From contig NZ_CP100763.1 of the NCBI RefSeq assembly GCF_024296685.1, forward strand, positions 124,001 to 188,000: a stretch of DNA of 64,000 nt, written 5' to 3'. The translations under genes were made by a program, and so were the position numbers. The DNA comes from Natrinema marinum (GTDB lineage Archaea; Halobacteriota; Halobacteria; Halobacteriales; Natrialbaceae). This document shows, one piece after another, positions 1 through 9,079 of the stretch (positions are counted from its first letter, which is position 1; each line of letters begins with the position of its first letter). The notes beneath the pieces are model-generated. The model had not been told where the DNA came from and made no database searches. It was given only the letters and a program-made list of their open reading frames with translations.

Positions 1-453
1 ATGTCGGTCGCCGGCAACATCAAGCTGTTTACGCTACCGAACAGCATCGTCTCGCTGCGCGGCGGCGCGAGCGAGAAGGAGATCTACGAGTACGCGGCTC
101 GCATCGACATCGAAGAGCATCTCCACGAGATGCCGGACGAACTGCCCCACGCGGACGTCCGCCGGCTCGAGATCGCCAAGGCGCTGGCGACCGAGCCCGA
201 GCTGATGCTTCTCGACGAGCCGTTCGCCGGGATGAACCAGGCGGAGATCGGTGAACTGGCCGCCCAGATCGAACGCTTCCGCGAGGCTGGGATGACGATG
301 GTCGTCGTCGACCACAACATGGGCGGGCTGATGGAGCTCGTCGATCGGGTCGTCGTGCTCAACAACGGCGACTTCCTCGCGGAGGGCACGCCCGACGAAA
401 TCGCTGCGAACCAGCGGGTCCAGGAAGCATACCTCGCTGGGGAGGGACTCTAA
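1..453 (+). CDS. livG: Branched-chain amino-acid ABC transporter ATPase LivG, C-terminal part
   Basis: This is the C-terminal 150 residues of an ABC ATPase that powers branched-chain amino-acid (or urea/amide) uptake. Walker B LMLLDEP is at about residues 68-74 and the H-loop histidine at about 105. The Walker A half lies before the window, so the methionine at base 1 is probably internal. The signature region reads LPHADVRRLEIAKAL instead of the usual LSxGQ form, which I believe is common in haloarchaeal LivG. The stop overlaps the next start as TAATG, so it is an operon partner of the LivF gene. Confidence 0.85.
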   Translation: MSVAGNIKLFTLPNSIVSLRGGASEKEIYEYAARIDIEEHLHEMPDELPHADVRRLEIAKALATEPELMLLDEPFAGMNQAEIGELAAQIERFREAGMTMVVVDHNMGGLMELVDRVVVLNNGDFLAEGTPDEIAANQRVQEAYLAGEGL

Positions 454-1172
454 TGACCGATCCGATACTCGAGGTCGACGACCTCAACGTCTACTACGGC
501 AAGTCGCACGCGCTGAAAGGTGTCTCGCTGTCGATCGAGGAGGGCGAAATCTACGGCGTGATCGGCCCGAACGGGGCCGGCAAGACGACCATGCTCAACG
601 CCATCGCCGGCTTCGTCGACTACGAGGGCACCATTCGGTACGACGGGACTGACCTCGCGACCGTGAGTCCACAACAGCGCGTCAGGGATGGCCTGATCTA
701 CTGCACCGAGGACCGGGACCTGTTCCCGTACTTCTCGGTCCACGAGAACCTGCTGATGGGCGCGCAGTTCCGGAACGATCGGGGCGCGGTCAAAGACGAC
801 CTCGCGATGGTCTACGATCTCTTCCCGCGGCTGGACGAACGCCGCGAGCAGGAAGCCGAGACCATGAGCGGCGGCGAACAGCAGATGCTCGCCGTCGGTC
901 GGGCGCTGATGAGCGACCCCGAGGTGTTGATGCTCGACGAACCGACGCTCGGGCTCGCACCAGTGATCATCGAGGACATCGGCGACGCGCTCGAGACGCT
1001 GCAAACCGAGACCGGACTGACGATCCTGCTCGCCGAGCAGAACTCAACGTTCGCGCTGAACCACGCCGAACGGCTCTCGCTGATCGAAACCGGCGAGATC
1101 GAACTGTCCGGTGACCACGGCGAGTTCACCGACAACGAGTACGTCCGCGAGGCGTACGTCGGCGTCCACTGA
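453..1172 (+). CDS. livF: Branched-chain amino-acid ABC transporter ATPase LivF
   Basis: A complete 239-aa ABC ATPase of normal LivF length. It has Walker A GPNGAGKTT (about 38-46), signature SGGEQ (140-144) and Walker B VLMLDEP (159-165). With LivG it would form the nucleotide-binding pair of a high-affinity amino-acid importer at the cytoplasmic membrane. Translation is coupled to livG through a TAATG overlap. The permease and binding-protein genes must lie upstream of the window. The exact substrate (Leu/Ile/Val or urea/amides) cannot be told from the ATPase. Confidence 0.9.
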   Translation: MTDPILEVDDLNVYYGKSHALKGVSLSIEEGEIYGVIGPNGAGKTTMLNAIAGFVDYEGTIRYDGTDLATVSPQQRVRDGLIYCTEDRDLFPYFSVHENLLMGAQFRNDRGAVKDDLAMVYDLFPRLDERREQEAETMSGGEQQMLAVGRALMSDPEVLMLDEPTLGLAPVIIEDIGDALETLQTETGLTILLAEQNSTFALNHAERLSLIETGEIELSGDHGEFTDNEYVREAYVGVH

Positions 1173-1223
1173 GACTCGGTTCCGGGTCCATTTTTCGCGC
1201 CAGCCGAACGGAGAGCGACGGCG

Positions 1224-1700
1224 TTACTCGGCCGACTCGAGGCCGCCTTGAAACGCCGCGACGGCGTCGCGGAAGTCGTCGGGGATTCTGGTCGGCTCTT
1301 CGGTCTCGAGGTCGACGGCGACCTGCGTGACGGTTCCCTCGGCCAGAATTTCGTCGTCGCGCTTTCGTTTCGCCCGGTGCTCGTACTCGAGACTCGCCGT
1401 TCCGATGTCGGCGACCCGGAGTTCGTTGACGATTTCGTCCTCGAATTCGGCCCCAGTGTAATAGTTCAGTTCCGTGTTGACGACGTGGATCTGCCAGCCG
1501 TCCTCGACCATGCGGTCGTACCCGTAGTCGATCGCACGAAAGAAGGCGGAGACGGCCTCGTCCTGGAACGTGAAGTACTCGCCGTAGAAGACGATACCCT
1601 GCTGGTCGGTTTCGGCGAAACGGACGCGGTTCTCGAAGACGGGTTGGAACGCGGGCCCGTCGGATTCTCGGTTCGGATCGTTCGTGTCTCGGTCTCCCAT
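1224..1700 (-). CDS. Acyl-CoA thioesterase, 4HBT hot-dog fold
   Basis: A 158-aa protein with the 4-hydroxybenzoyl-CoA-thioesterase motif ETDQQGIVFYGEYF near the N-terminus (Asp/Gln in the acid-base region, then the YGEYF helix). This predicts hydrolysis of acyl-CoA esters in the cytoplasm, with unknown acyl specificity. I chose the ATG at 1700 because it gives the usual family length. A longer reading extends upstream but loses haloarchaeal composition. It is a single gene, convergent with livF. Confidence 0.8.
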   Translation of the reverse strand: MGDRDTNDPNRESDGPAFQPVFENRVRFAETDQQGIVFYGEYFTFQDEAVSAFFRAIDYGYDRMVEDGWQIHVVNTELNYYTGAEFEDEIVNELRVADIGTASLEYEHRAKRKRDDEILAEGTVTQVAVDLETEEPTRIPDDFRDAVAAFQGGLESAE

Positions 1701-1791
1701 ACCGGCAACGCCGCCGCAAAGAGCAAAACCGTACCGACCACGGCAATCGATCGCAGTCCGTCGATACGAGTCGCCGCGCCGGAACCGTCCG

Positions 1792-2586
1792 TTACAGCCC
1801 CTCCTGCATCGCCTCGAGGTCCTCCATCGCGTGGCCGCAGATGACTCGCGCGTCGTGGCGGCGCTCGAGGTCTTTGACCGTCCGCAGGCTCTCGAGCCAG
1901 TGGCGCTTGCTCCAGAGGAGTTGGCCACCCATCGGAAGCTTCTGTTCGTAGTTCGCACGCGTGTAGGCCTGATCGCCCGCGAGGATCACGGTGCCGGCGT
2001 CGTCGAGCTCGAGTGTCACGCCGAGCAGGCCGGGCGTGTGGCCGGGGAGGTGGAGCAACTCGAGGCCGTCGAAGAGCTGTCGCCGGTCGCGGTGGACGAC
2101 CTCCCAGTTCAGATCGAGATCGAAGTCGCCGGCGACGTAGGCGTCGTCGCCCGCGTCGGTTTTGACGCTGTAGTAGGCGTGTTTCAGCTCCTTTTCGTGG
2201 ACGTAAACCGGCGTGTCGGTCCCCTCGAAGGCGTAGAGGCCGCCCGCGTGGTCGAGGTGGAGGTGCGTCTGGATCACGCAGTCGATGTCGTCGACTTCGT
2301 AGCCGGCGTCGGCCAGATCGTCCTCGAGCGGCCGGAGGTCGGTGTGTTCGAAGGCGGCGTAGAGGTCGGCGGGCCAGTGGCCGTCGGCGGCCTCGGGATG
2401 GGAGCCGGTGTCCCAGAGGACGGTGCCCTCAGGGTGGTCGATGACGATGTTGTAGACCGGACCCTCTCCCATGATCGTGTCCGGGTTCGGTTCGTCGGCC
2501 GACCCGAGGACGAACCCTTCGATGGTGTTGTTCACGTCGCTGGTGATACGGCCGCGATCGATCGGCGTGAGCGTCGCGTCGACCAT
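1792..2586 (-). CDS. Metallo-beta-lactamase-fold hydrolase, AHL-lactonase-like
   Basis: A 264-aa metallo-beta-lactamase-fold hydrolase. The metal site is readable: HLHLDH at 108-113, His183 in PGHTPG and Asp205 in LAGDQ, i.e. the HxHxDH-H-D dinuclear zinc set. The arrangement resembles N-acyl-homoserine lactonases, but many esterases and lactonases share it, so the substrate is unassigned. It stands alone, divergent from the small membrane-protein gene that follows. Confidence 0.85.
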   Translation of the reverse strand: MVDATLTPIDRGRITSDVNNTIEGFVLGSADEPNPDTIMGEGPVYNIVIDHPEGTVLWDTGSHPEAADGHWPADLYAAFEHTDLRPLEDDLADAGYEVDDIDCVIQTHLHLDHAGGLYAFEGTDTPVYVHEKELKHAYYSVKTDAGDDAYVAGDFDLDLNWEVVHRDRRQLFDGLELLHLPGHTPGLLGVTLELDDAGTVILAGDQAYTRANYEQKLPMGGQLLWSKRHWLESLRTVKDLERRHDARVICGHAMEDLEAMQEGL

Positions 2587-2728
2587 ACGCGACCCACGTC
2601 CGACCGACGCTTATGACTGTGGGAATCGGTGACGCGTTCGATCGCCGGTCGTCCCGACTCGGTGAACAGTCCGCTCTCGCTGTCAATGCCTGCCGTACTT
2701 CTACCCGCCGTCGTGTCGTCGTAGACAC

Positions 2729-2863
2729 ATGGTCAGAGCTTCGACGGTGATTCTCGTCGTCGGCGTCGGCTTGCTGTTCGTCCCGATCCCGCCCGTGGCA
2801 ACGATCCTCGGCGTCATCGTGATCCTCGTCGGTGCCGCCCTGCGGATCTTGACGGATCACTGA
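2729..2863 (+). CDS. 44-aa hydrophobic membrane protein
   Basis: ATG to TGA encodes 44 residues, mostly two hydrophobic stretches (VILVVGVGLLFVPIP and ILGVIVILVGAALRIL) separated by a proline turn. This predicts a two-span or hairpin mini membrane protein. Small genes of this kind are common in haloarchaea. Function unknown. It lies 83 bp before the flavoprotein gene and may share its transcript. Confidence 0.5.
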   Translation: MVRASTVILVVGVGLLFVPIPPVATILGVIVILVGAALRILTDH

Positions 2864-2945
2864 TGGCGCGGCGATCGAGCCGCCCGAACCCCCCCCCTGC
2901 ATCGTTAGGTCCACGTCTTTATTGGTCGGCGTGTGACCATCCCGT

Positions 2946-4229
2946 ATGGCTTCGTCCCCACGCGTCCTCGTCGTCGGTGGCGGGCTCGCCGGCCTCGTCG
3001 CCGCCCGCCACCTCGCCGCAGGCGGTGTCGATGTCACGCTGCTCGAGCGCCGCGAAATCGTCGGCGGCCGCGTCCGCACTGCAGAGCGCGACGGCTACCG
3101 GTTCGATCGCGGCTTTCAGGTGCTGTTCACCGCCTACCCCGCGGTTCGATCCGAACTCGATCTCGAGGCGCTCGACCTCCGGCGGTTCGCGCCCGGTGCC
3201 ACCATCGCCGGTCCCAACGGGCGGTCGACTCTGGCCGACCCACTGCGAGAGCCCGCGACGGTTCCGGCGACGCTATCCAACCCGCACGTCTCCGTCGGCG
3301 ACGCGCTGCGGATCGCCCGGCTCTGGTGGGGGCTTCGGCGAACCGACCCGAACGCGTTGCTCGCGGACGGCGAGGACACCAGTATCGAATCGTACCTGCG
3401 CGAGCGCGGCTTCTCGGATCGGTTCGTCGAGGAGTTCCTCGCGCCCTTCTATGGCGGGATCACCCTCGATCGCTCGCTGTCGACCTCGAGTCGCGTCTTC
3501 GAGTACACGTTCCGGACCCTCGCGGCGGGCGACATCGCCGTTCCCGCTGCGGGGATGGGTGCGATTCCGGCCCAGCTCGCGGACCGCGTTCGCGAGCTCG
3601 GCGGGACGATCGAGACGGAGACGGCGGTCGAGTCGGTCTCGAGCGGTGCCGACGGGCGCGTCGCGGTCGACACGGCGAACGGCGCTACGGAGGTCGACGC
3701 GGTCGTCGTCGCGACCGATCCGCCGACGGCTCGCGAACTGACCGGTGTCGACGCCGTCCCTACGGAGGCGCGAGCCTGCGTCACCCAGTACTACGCGCTG
3801 CCGGCCGATATCGACCTCGAGACGGGGCGGCGGCTCCTGTTGAACGCGACCGACGAAGGGCCGAACCACGTCGTTCCCCACAGCGCGGTCGCGCCGGCGT
3901 ACGCCCCCGACGATCGGACGCTCGTCAGCGCGACGTATCTCGGCGACCGCGCGGAGAGCGATGCGGAACTCGCCGACGAGACGCGGTCGACGCTCGCGTC
4001 GTGGTACCCCAATCGGCGGTTCGACGGGCTCGAGCCGATCCGAACCGAGCGCATCGAGTTCGCCCAGTTCGCACAGCCGCCGGGCTTTCGCGAACGGCTG
4101 CCGGGCGCTCGAGATCCGACGGGCCCGATCTATCTGGCTGGCGATTACACGCGCTGGTCGTCGATTCAGGGCGCGATGGAGAGCGGGCGGCAAGCGGCGA
4201 AGGCCGTGATCGACGATCTGTCGAGATGA
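2946..4229 (+). CDS. FAD-dependent oxidoreductase, phytoene desaturase / protoporphyrinogen oxidase type
   Basis: A 427-aa flavoprotein with an N-terminal dinucleotide-binding motif VVGGGLAGLVAARHLA, then ERREIVGGRVRT, the GGR element of the amine oxidase/phytoene desaturase superfamily. The C-terminus has the FAD-contact motif YLAGDYTRWSSIQGAMESGRQAA. It probably oxidises a hydrophobic polyene or porphyrin-like substrate. The dedicated carotenoid desaturases CrtD/CrtI are longer, so the substrate stays open. A TATA-like CTTTATTG lies about 30 bp before the ATG. Confidence 0.8.
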   Translation: MASSPRVLVVGGGLAGLVAARHLAAGGVDVTLLERREIVGGRVRTAERDGYRFDRGFQVLFTAYPAVRSELDLEALDLRRFAPGATIAGPNGRSTLADPLREPATVPATLSNPHVSVGDALRIARLWWGLRRTDPNALLADGEDTSIESYLRERGFSDRFVEEFLAPFYGGITLDRSLSTSSRVFEYTFRTLAAGDIAVPAAGMGAIPAQLADRVRELGGTIETETAVESVSSGADGRVAVDTANGATEVDAVVVATDPPTARELTGVDAVPTEARACVTQYYALPADIDLETGRRLLLNATDEGPNHVVPHSAVAPAYAPDDRTLVSATYLGDRAESDAELADETRSTLASWYPNRRFDGLEPIRTERIEFAQFAQPPGFRERLPGARDPTGPIYLAGDYTRWSSIQGAMESGRQAAKAVIDDLSR

Positions 4230-4313
4230 ATCGCTTCGTGTCGCATCCAGCCGCCGCCTCGTTTCGCGTGCCAACTGAGCCGTCGATCTGTGGCGGGAGT
4301 GGCCCCGAAATGA

Positions 4314-4335
4314 CGGTGTTGCATTTGCAACACCG
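4314..4335. promoter_or_regulatory. Perfect 22-bp palindrome upstream of a small membrane-protein gene
   Basis: Arms CGGTGTTGCA and TGCAACACCG are separated by TT, with no mismatch. The site lies 85 bp after the flavoprotein stop and 48 bp before the ATG at 4383. A second inverted repeat, CCTATC/GATAGG, follows at 4351-4371. It is either a dimeric-repressor operator or a transcript-end hairpin; the sequence alone does not decide. Confidence 0.5.
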
Positions 4336-4382
4336 GAACTGATGTCGACACCTATCCAACTAGGAGATAGGGTAGATCGTCG

Positions 4383-4586
4383 ATGGCCATTGATGACCTC
4401 CTCGAGGGAACGTCGCTGACCGGCCGCCAGGCTGCGATCATCTTCTTTACCTTCCTCGCCCTGATCATCATCGCAGGATTGCTTCTGATCACGTTCAGTG
4501 ACTTCTTCAGGAATCTGGTGATGTTCGTCGATCCGGCTGGCGCTCGAGTCGATGAATCGACACTTATCGCCGGAGTCGGTGGCTGA
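4383..4586 (+). CDS. Small membrane protein, LTGRQA family
   Basis: 67 aa with an N-terminal amphipathic part containing SLTGRQAAIIFF and then one long transmembrane segment (about 18-40). The same SLTGRQAxIIF block opens the 42-aa protein at 35828, so the two are paralogues. Function unknown. It follows the palindromes at 4314-4371, which are likely its control region. Confidence 0.6.
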   Translation: MAIDDLLEGTSLTGRQAAIIFFTFLALIIIAGLLLITFSDFFRNLVMFVDPAGARVDESTLIAGVGG

Positions 4587-4719
4587 CGCTGTGGGCGCTC
4601 GACGAATGGTTACCTCTGCGCGTCACAGCAATAGACGTTGCCGACCCGCTACGTAAAGACGTACTACCCATGCACCCATGGCAATACATAAAGTCACCCA
4701 ATCATATAATATTTAGACA

Positions 4720-4908
4720 ATGGGTTTAGATTATGACAGGGGAAAGATACGTGGTGAATCAATACAACGGTTTGCAATTGTTATCTCAATCACTGGAGGG
4801 GTGTTCTATCTCGAACAGCCAGTGGGCGGTCCCGGCTTAGCACTAATTTGTGCTGGTATAATTATAAGTTTACTTGGACTGGGAATAGTGTGGTCTGCAG
4901 GAGAATAG
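4720..4908 (+). CDS. Small two-span membrane protein in an AT-rich patch
   Basis: 62 aa with two hydrophobic segments (about 17-32 and 37-57). The gene and its 60-bp upstream region are clearly AT-rich against the flanks, with AT-rich codons (TTA, ATA, AAT) unlike its neighbours. That suggests recent acquisition. A TATA-like ATATAATATTTAG lies just before the start, which fits a nearly leaderless transcript. Function unknown. Confidence 0.5.
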   Translation: MGLDYDRGKIRGESIQRFAIVISITGGVFYLEQPVGGPGLALICAGIIISLLGLGIVWSAGE

Positions 4909-5134
4909 GTTCGGAATCTCTTTTAGCAAGTGTATATTGTCGCAGTTCACCGCGCTGCTTACGAGTCTTAGCCCGTCGCTCGTGATGCCGGCCGGCCCCG
5001 AATAGCGAGCAAACGCCGGTATCTAAACACTGGATCGATACGACAACCAAAAATCAAGTCCCACTGTAGCCGTCCCCGAAACCGGGAACGACGATTCGGA
5101 TCGACACGTAGCCGTGAACGGTCGTAAGCGCCGG

Positions 5135-5854
5135 TCACAGCAGCCGACGCAACTCTCCGAGCGGCGGAAACCAGAGCGTCTCGCCGCTCGAGTCGTCCCT
5201 GACCGCCGGATGAAAGCCATCGGGATTCTGTACGAGCGGCGTCTGAAAATCCCGGCCGCGCATGCCGTTGACCGTCGCACCCGCGGCGAGGCGGGTAAAC
5301 GCCGGGAGGACGAGCACGGCCGCCCCCTCGTAGGCGTCGGGGCCGTAGAGCGCGCAGGGGCGTTTGCGCCCGTCGATCGATAGCGCCGGGTGATCGTGAC
5401 CGACGAAGTACCGCTCGGCCGCCGATTCCGGCGGTTCGTGGCCGTGACAGACGACCGTCTCCCCGTCGGCCAGCCGGTACTCCGCCGCCGTCTCGCCGTC
5501 GAAGGCCGACTCGAGCATCGTATCGTGATTGCCGGGCGTGACGACCAGTTCGGCACCGGCCGCGTCGACGGCGTCGACGAACCGCGAGATGTCGCGGTCG
5601 ACGCCCAGCGGGAGCCGCGAAAACGAGTGGAGCAGGTCGCCCGCCACGACGACGGTCGTCGGCCCGGTCTCCTCGAGCAGTCCCCGAAGGCGCTCGACGA
5701 CATCGGCTCCGTCGTCGAGCGGGGCGTCGACGCTCGAGGCGGCCGCCTTCCCGAGATGAACGTCCGCGAGGACGAGCGTCTCGGCGGCGGGCAGGAAAAC
5801 GGCGCGGTCGCGCACTGAAAACGGCACGTCGACGGCGACGCTGGAATCGGTCAT
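5135..5854 (-). CDS. Archaeal ICC/SbcD-related metallophosphoesterase
   Basis: A 239-aa calcineurin-like phosphoesterase. Visible metal motifs are LADVHLGK (D-x-H), VVVAGDLLHSF (GD), VTPGNHDTM (GNHD) and VCHGHEPP plus FVGHDHP (GHxH-like). Length and motifs match the archaeal SbcD-related family. The substrate is unknown; nucleic acid or nucleotide phosphodiesters are the usual suggestion. Its start overlaps the archaeosortase stop by 4 bp, so the two are co-transcribed. Confidence 0.85.
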   Translation of the reverse strand: MTDSSVAVDVPFSVRDRAVFLPAAETLVLADVHLGKAAASSVDAPLDDGADVVERLRGLLEETGPTTVVVAGDLLHSFSRLPLGVDRDISRFVDAVDAAGAELVVTPGNHDTMLESAFDGETAAEYRLADGETVVCHGHEPPESAAERYFVGHDHPALSIDGRKRPCALYGPDAYEGAAVLVLPAFTRLAAGATVNGMRGRDFQTPLVQNPDGFHPAVRDDSSGETLWFPPLGELRRLL

Positions 5855-6873
5855 CGATCGGTCTCGGGGGCTCGCTCACCGCCGTCGGCGCGGACCTCCT
5901 GCCCGAGTGCGTCCGCGAGGTCGTACTCCGAGCCGGTCAGGACGTAGAGGACGTCCTCGAGGGGTTCGACGACCTCGGGGAGGATGCGGAGGACGAGATA
6001 GGTGATACCCAACAGGGCGACGATCGACAGCGACTGGGCGATGAAGTTGTGCGAGACGAGGTACGAGGTCCGGTTGGCGGGCGCGCCCATGAACTCGGTG
6101 ACGATGTAGACGAAGATGTCCTGCTGGAACCAGCCCCACGGCGAGGCCAGTCCGATGAAGACGTTCCGAGCGAGGTTGAGAAACCAGATGACGCCGATGG
6201 CGAGCGCGAAGGCGACGGCCTTCCGCTTTAGCGGCGCTTTGACTGCGGCGATGAGGCCGCCGAAGATCGCCATGCTGCCGATTCCCGTACAGGACGTGAC
6301 GATGTAGGTCGTCCGGCCGGTCACCGTCTCCTCGGGGTCGAAAGCGAATTGGCTCTGGTACCCGTTCGCACCCTCTTCGATACCGGGGCTGTGGCCGAGC
6401 AGCTCCATGCCGAAGTGGGTCTGTGCGGCGGTCGTCTCGATCAGCCAGCTCTTGACGAACGGGATCGTCTCGACCGGCAGGTAGATCAGGCCCATGAACG
6501 CGACGGCCTTCGAGAGCAACAGCAGCGACTCCCGTCCCTGAACGAGCAGATAGCCGGTGTAGGCACACAGCGGCAGCGCCGCGAGCGTCAGGAGCGTTTC
6601 GATCGGGCTCTTGACCTCGAGGTAGTAGTGGGGGACCATCGTCAGCCAGAAGACCCCGAAGACGACCCAGGCCCCGGCCGCGACGTACCGCGCGAGGTCG
6701 ACGGCACCGTGCCACTCGAGGGCCATCGCGACGACGAACGCGGCGATCGCAATCCAGATGATCGAGTCCGAGAGCGGGATCGAGCCGACGCTCGCGGCGG
6801 GGAACGTCGCGGGTCCCGTCGCGAAATCGGCGACGGCGCTGGAGAGGGCGGTCGTCGCTTGTGGGGCCGGCAT
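5851..6873 (-). CDS. artA: Archaeosortase A
   Basis: A 340-aa polytopic membrane protein with many hydrophobic helices. It has the exosortase/archaeosortase signature: Cys195 in TSCTGIGSMAIFGG and Arg236 in FLNLARNVFIGL, with a third basic residue probably at R268 or H275. ArtA cleaves PGF-CTERM proteins such as the S-layer glycoprotein and attaches them to archaetidyl lipid on the outer membrane face. No PGF-CTERM target is evident in this window. Overlapping the phosphoesterase gene is consistent with co-expression. Confidence 0.9.
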   Translation of the reverse strand: MPAPQATTALSSAVADFATGPATFPAASVGSIPLSDSIIWIAIAAFVVAMALEWHGAVDLARYVAAGAWVVFGVFWLTMVPHYYLEVKSPIETLLTLAALPLCAYTGYLLVQGRESLLLLSKAVAFMGLIYLPVETIPFVKSWLIETTAAQTHFGMELLGHSPGIEEGANGYQSQFAFDPEETVTGRTTYIVTSCTGIGSMAIFGGLIAAVKAPLKRKAVAFALAIGVIWFLNLARNVFIGLASPWGWFQQDIFVYIVTEFMGAPANRTSYLVSHNFIAQSLSIVALLGITYLVLRILPEVVEPLEDVLYVLTGSEYDLADALGQEVRADGGERAPETDR

Positions 6874-7004
6874 ACTCAGGCTAGCCAGATGGACTCTCCC
6901 GCTATCAACTTGACGCCTCCGGACGATCGGCCGATCCGTCGACGACTATCGACCGCGCGTGCGACCGTGTACCTTTTTGCCACCCTGCCGAAAAGGCTAG
7001 CCGT

Positions 7005-7784
7005 ATGGTCGATGTCCTCGACAACAAGCGGGCCGCGACGCGGTTTCGCATTCTCGTCCAGATCGCCGAGCGCCAGCCCGCGGTCAGTCAGGGGGAGATC
7101 GCCGAGGAAGTCGGCGTGACGAGTCAGGCGGTCAGCGAATACATCCGCGAACTCGTCGACGACGGACTCGTCGAGAAGGAGGGACGGTCGCGCTACCGAG
7201 TCACCCGCGAGGGCGTCGACTGGCTCTTCCGTGCGGCCGACGACGTCCGTCGGTTCGCAGACCACGTCACCGGCGACGTGTTGGGTGCGATGAGCGAGGA
7301 CGCCTACATCGCGACCGACGACATCGAGGAGGGCGACACCGTCTCCCTCACCGTCGAGGACGGCCTGCTCCACGCGACCCCCGGCGGCGAGGGGCCCGCA
7401 ACCGGCATCGCGACGACCGACGCCGCTGCCGGAACCGACGTGGGTATCACCAGCTTCGAAGGCGTCATGGAACTCGACCCCGGCTCCGTCACCGTGTTAC
7501 AGGTCCCCTCGATCCGCACGGGCGGGAGCCGGGCCATCGACGACGAGACCGTCACCGCCGCCTGCGAAGGCGCCGATCTCGTCGTCGCGACCGGCGTCGA
7601 GGCCGTCGTCGCCTGCCGACAAGCCGGCGCGGACCCCGCCGTCACGTTCGCGGTCGGCGACGTCGCCGCCGACGCCGCCAATCACGGCCTCGCGGTAACC
7701 GCCGTCGCCACCACCGACGCCGTCGGTCGGGTGACCGACGCGCTCCGGGACGCCGACGTCTCCTACGAGGTCCTCGAGGGCTGA
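7005..7784 (+). CDS. MarR/Lrp-type winged-helix transcriptional regulator
   Basis: A 259-aa protein. An N-terminal winged helix (about 10-75, with SQGEIAEEVGVTSQAVSEYIRELVDDGLVEK as recognition region) is followed by a long Ala/Asp/Gly-rich ligand-type domain of unknown fold. Such two-domain HTH proteins are conserved in haloarchaea without known regulon. It is divergent from artA with a 131-bp gap; CTTTTTGCC about 30 bp before the ATG is a possible weak TATA. Confidence 0.75.
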   Translation: MVDVLDNKRAATRFRILVQIAERQPAVSQGEIAEEVGVTSQAVSEYIRELVDDGLVEKEGRSRYRVTREGVDWLFRAADDVRRFADHVTGDVLGAMSEDAYIATDDIEEGDTVSLTVEDGLLHATPGGEGPATGIATTDAAAGTDVGITSFEGVMELDPGSVTVLQVPSIRTGGSRAIDDETVTAACEGADLVVATGVEAVVACRQAGADPAVTFAVGDVAADAANHGLAVTAVATTDAVGRVTDALRDADVSYEVLEG

Positions 7785-7869
7785 GGCCACGCGCCGACGC
7801 CGTTCGTTCCAACGTGTTTAGGCACGGTTCCTTTAACAGTGAAGCGGGACTCATCACGTAGAGCCAGCT

Positions 7870-8232
7870 ATGGAGCAGTCGGACGCCTTCAAGGTGCTCG
7901 CCAGCGCCGATCGGCAGTATATGTTCCACGAACTCGTCGAACGGAACGGGACGAGTACCGTAGACTCGCTGTCGAAACGGGTCGCCGTCCGGCGTCATCG
8001 GACGACCCCCGAAAACGTCACGGATGCGGAGGTCGACCGTACTCGGGTCAGACTCATCCATATTCACCTCCCCCAGTTACTCGAGCGGGGAATCGTCGAC
8101 GTCGACTGGACCGACGGAACGGTCACCTTCGCCGAGGACGCCGAAGTAGAACTCTTACTCGAGGCTGCCGCGGAACTCGACCAGTGGCCCCCGAAGCCGC
8201 GAGTACGCCAGCCGCCATCCGCTCGCTCCTGA
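7870..8232 (+). CDS. DUF7344-type HTH protein
   Basis: A 120-aa HTH domain protein of the DUF7344 type (LASADRQYMFHELVERNGTSTVDSLSKRVAVRR, then RLIHIHLPQLLERGIVDVDW). These haloarchaeal regulators resemble ArsR/MarR folds. There is no membrane extension, unlike the paralogue at 21340. It is a single gene, convergent with the PAC2 gene. Target unknown. Confidence 0.7.
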   Translation: MEQSDAFKVLASADRQYMFHELVERNGTSTVDSLSKRVAVRRHRTTPENVTDAEVDRTRVRLIHIHLPQLLERGIVDVDWTDGTVTFAEDAEVELLLEAAAELDQWPPKPRVRQPPSARS

Positions 8233-8305
8233 GGATCGAATCCGTCACGCAGAACGCGGATAGCGGAGACGAGAAGCACCGCAGACCGGCACCGACCTGT
8301 TTCCG

Positions 8306-9073
8306 TCAACCGATATACCGGAGATCGTCGTCGGTCGGCACGTCCATCTGCTGTTGCTGTTCCATCTCTTGGATCTTGCCGATGACCTCCTCCATCTCGT
8401 CGGCCCGCTCGTCTAAGGACTCGTAGTCGAGTTCGAAGCCGAGCACCGTCTCGAGCACCTCGAGAACGGCGCGGGCGCTCTTGGGATCGACGAGATAGCC
8501 GCTGGTTTCACCCATCAAACAGGTGGCGTCGAAGCCGCGGCGCTCTCCGAGTCCGAGCAGGAGTCCGGAGACGCCGACGATGCCGCCGGCGGGCTCGTCT
8601 TCGCGGAACTCGACGCCCGCCTCCTCGAGGGTCTCGAGGAGCGACTCGTCATTGACGGCGCCGACGACGGCGTACTCTTCGATGAGTTCGCCGGTCGGAA
8701 CGCCGCCGAGCGCGTAGACTTCCGTCGCGCCGAACTCGTCGGCGATGTCGAGGAAGGCGTCGGTCAGCACGTAGTGGCCCTCGTTGGTCTGGGCCTGATG
8801 GTCGCCGGTCAACAAGAGGAGATCGCGGCCCTCGGGTACGTCGACGGCGTAGATCTCGGCGCAGGTCAGTTCCGAGACGCCGTCCTCGACGCTCACCTGC
8901 GGCGGGAACTCTCGAGAGTAGATCCGGCGGACGAGCGTGCTCTCGCCCTCGAGTTCCTCGAGGAGGTGTTCGACGGCGAGGGTGCCGACGTGCCCGACCC
9001 CCGGCAACCCCTCGACGAGGACGGGGTCGTCCAGTTCGACCTCGGCGACTGCGTCGATCTCGAGTTCGTCCAT
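8306..9073 (-). CDS. Proteasome assembly chaperone (PAC2) family protein
   Basis: 255 aa matching the archaeal PAC2/PbaB-type fold: VEGLPGVGHVGTLAVEHLLEEL near the N-terminus, GDHQAQTNEGHYVLTDAFLDIADEF in the middle, and LLGLGERRGFDATCLMGETSGYLVDPKSA. A family role in proteasome assembly is known for relatives; here it is inferred. It is the last gene of the conserved L44e-S27e-aIF2alpha-Nop10-PAC2 cluster, 6 bp after Nop10. Confidence 0.85.
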   Translation of the reverse strand: MDELEIDAVAEVELDDPVLVEGLPGVGHVGTLAVEHLLEELEGESTLVRRIYSREFPPQVSVEDGVSELTCAEIYAVDVPEGRDLLLLTGDHQAQTNEGHYVLTDAFLDIADEFGATEVYALGGVPTGELIEEYAVVGAVNDESLLETLEEAGVEFREDEPAGGIVGVSGLLLGLGERRGFDATCLMGETSGYLVDPKSARAVLEVLETVLGFELDYESLDERADEMEEVIGKIQEMEQQQQMDVPTDDDLRYIG

Positions 9074-9079
9074 ACCGTA

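Noticed and set aside
1-453. Inactive LivG because of the missing LSGGQ signature
   Set aside because: LivG-type proteins of haloarchaea appear to carry this LPHADVRR form, so it is not evidence of decay.
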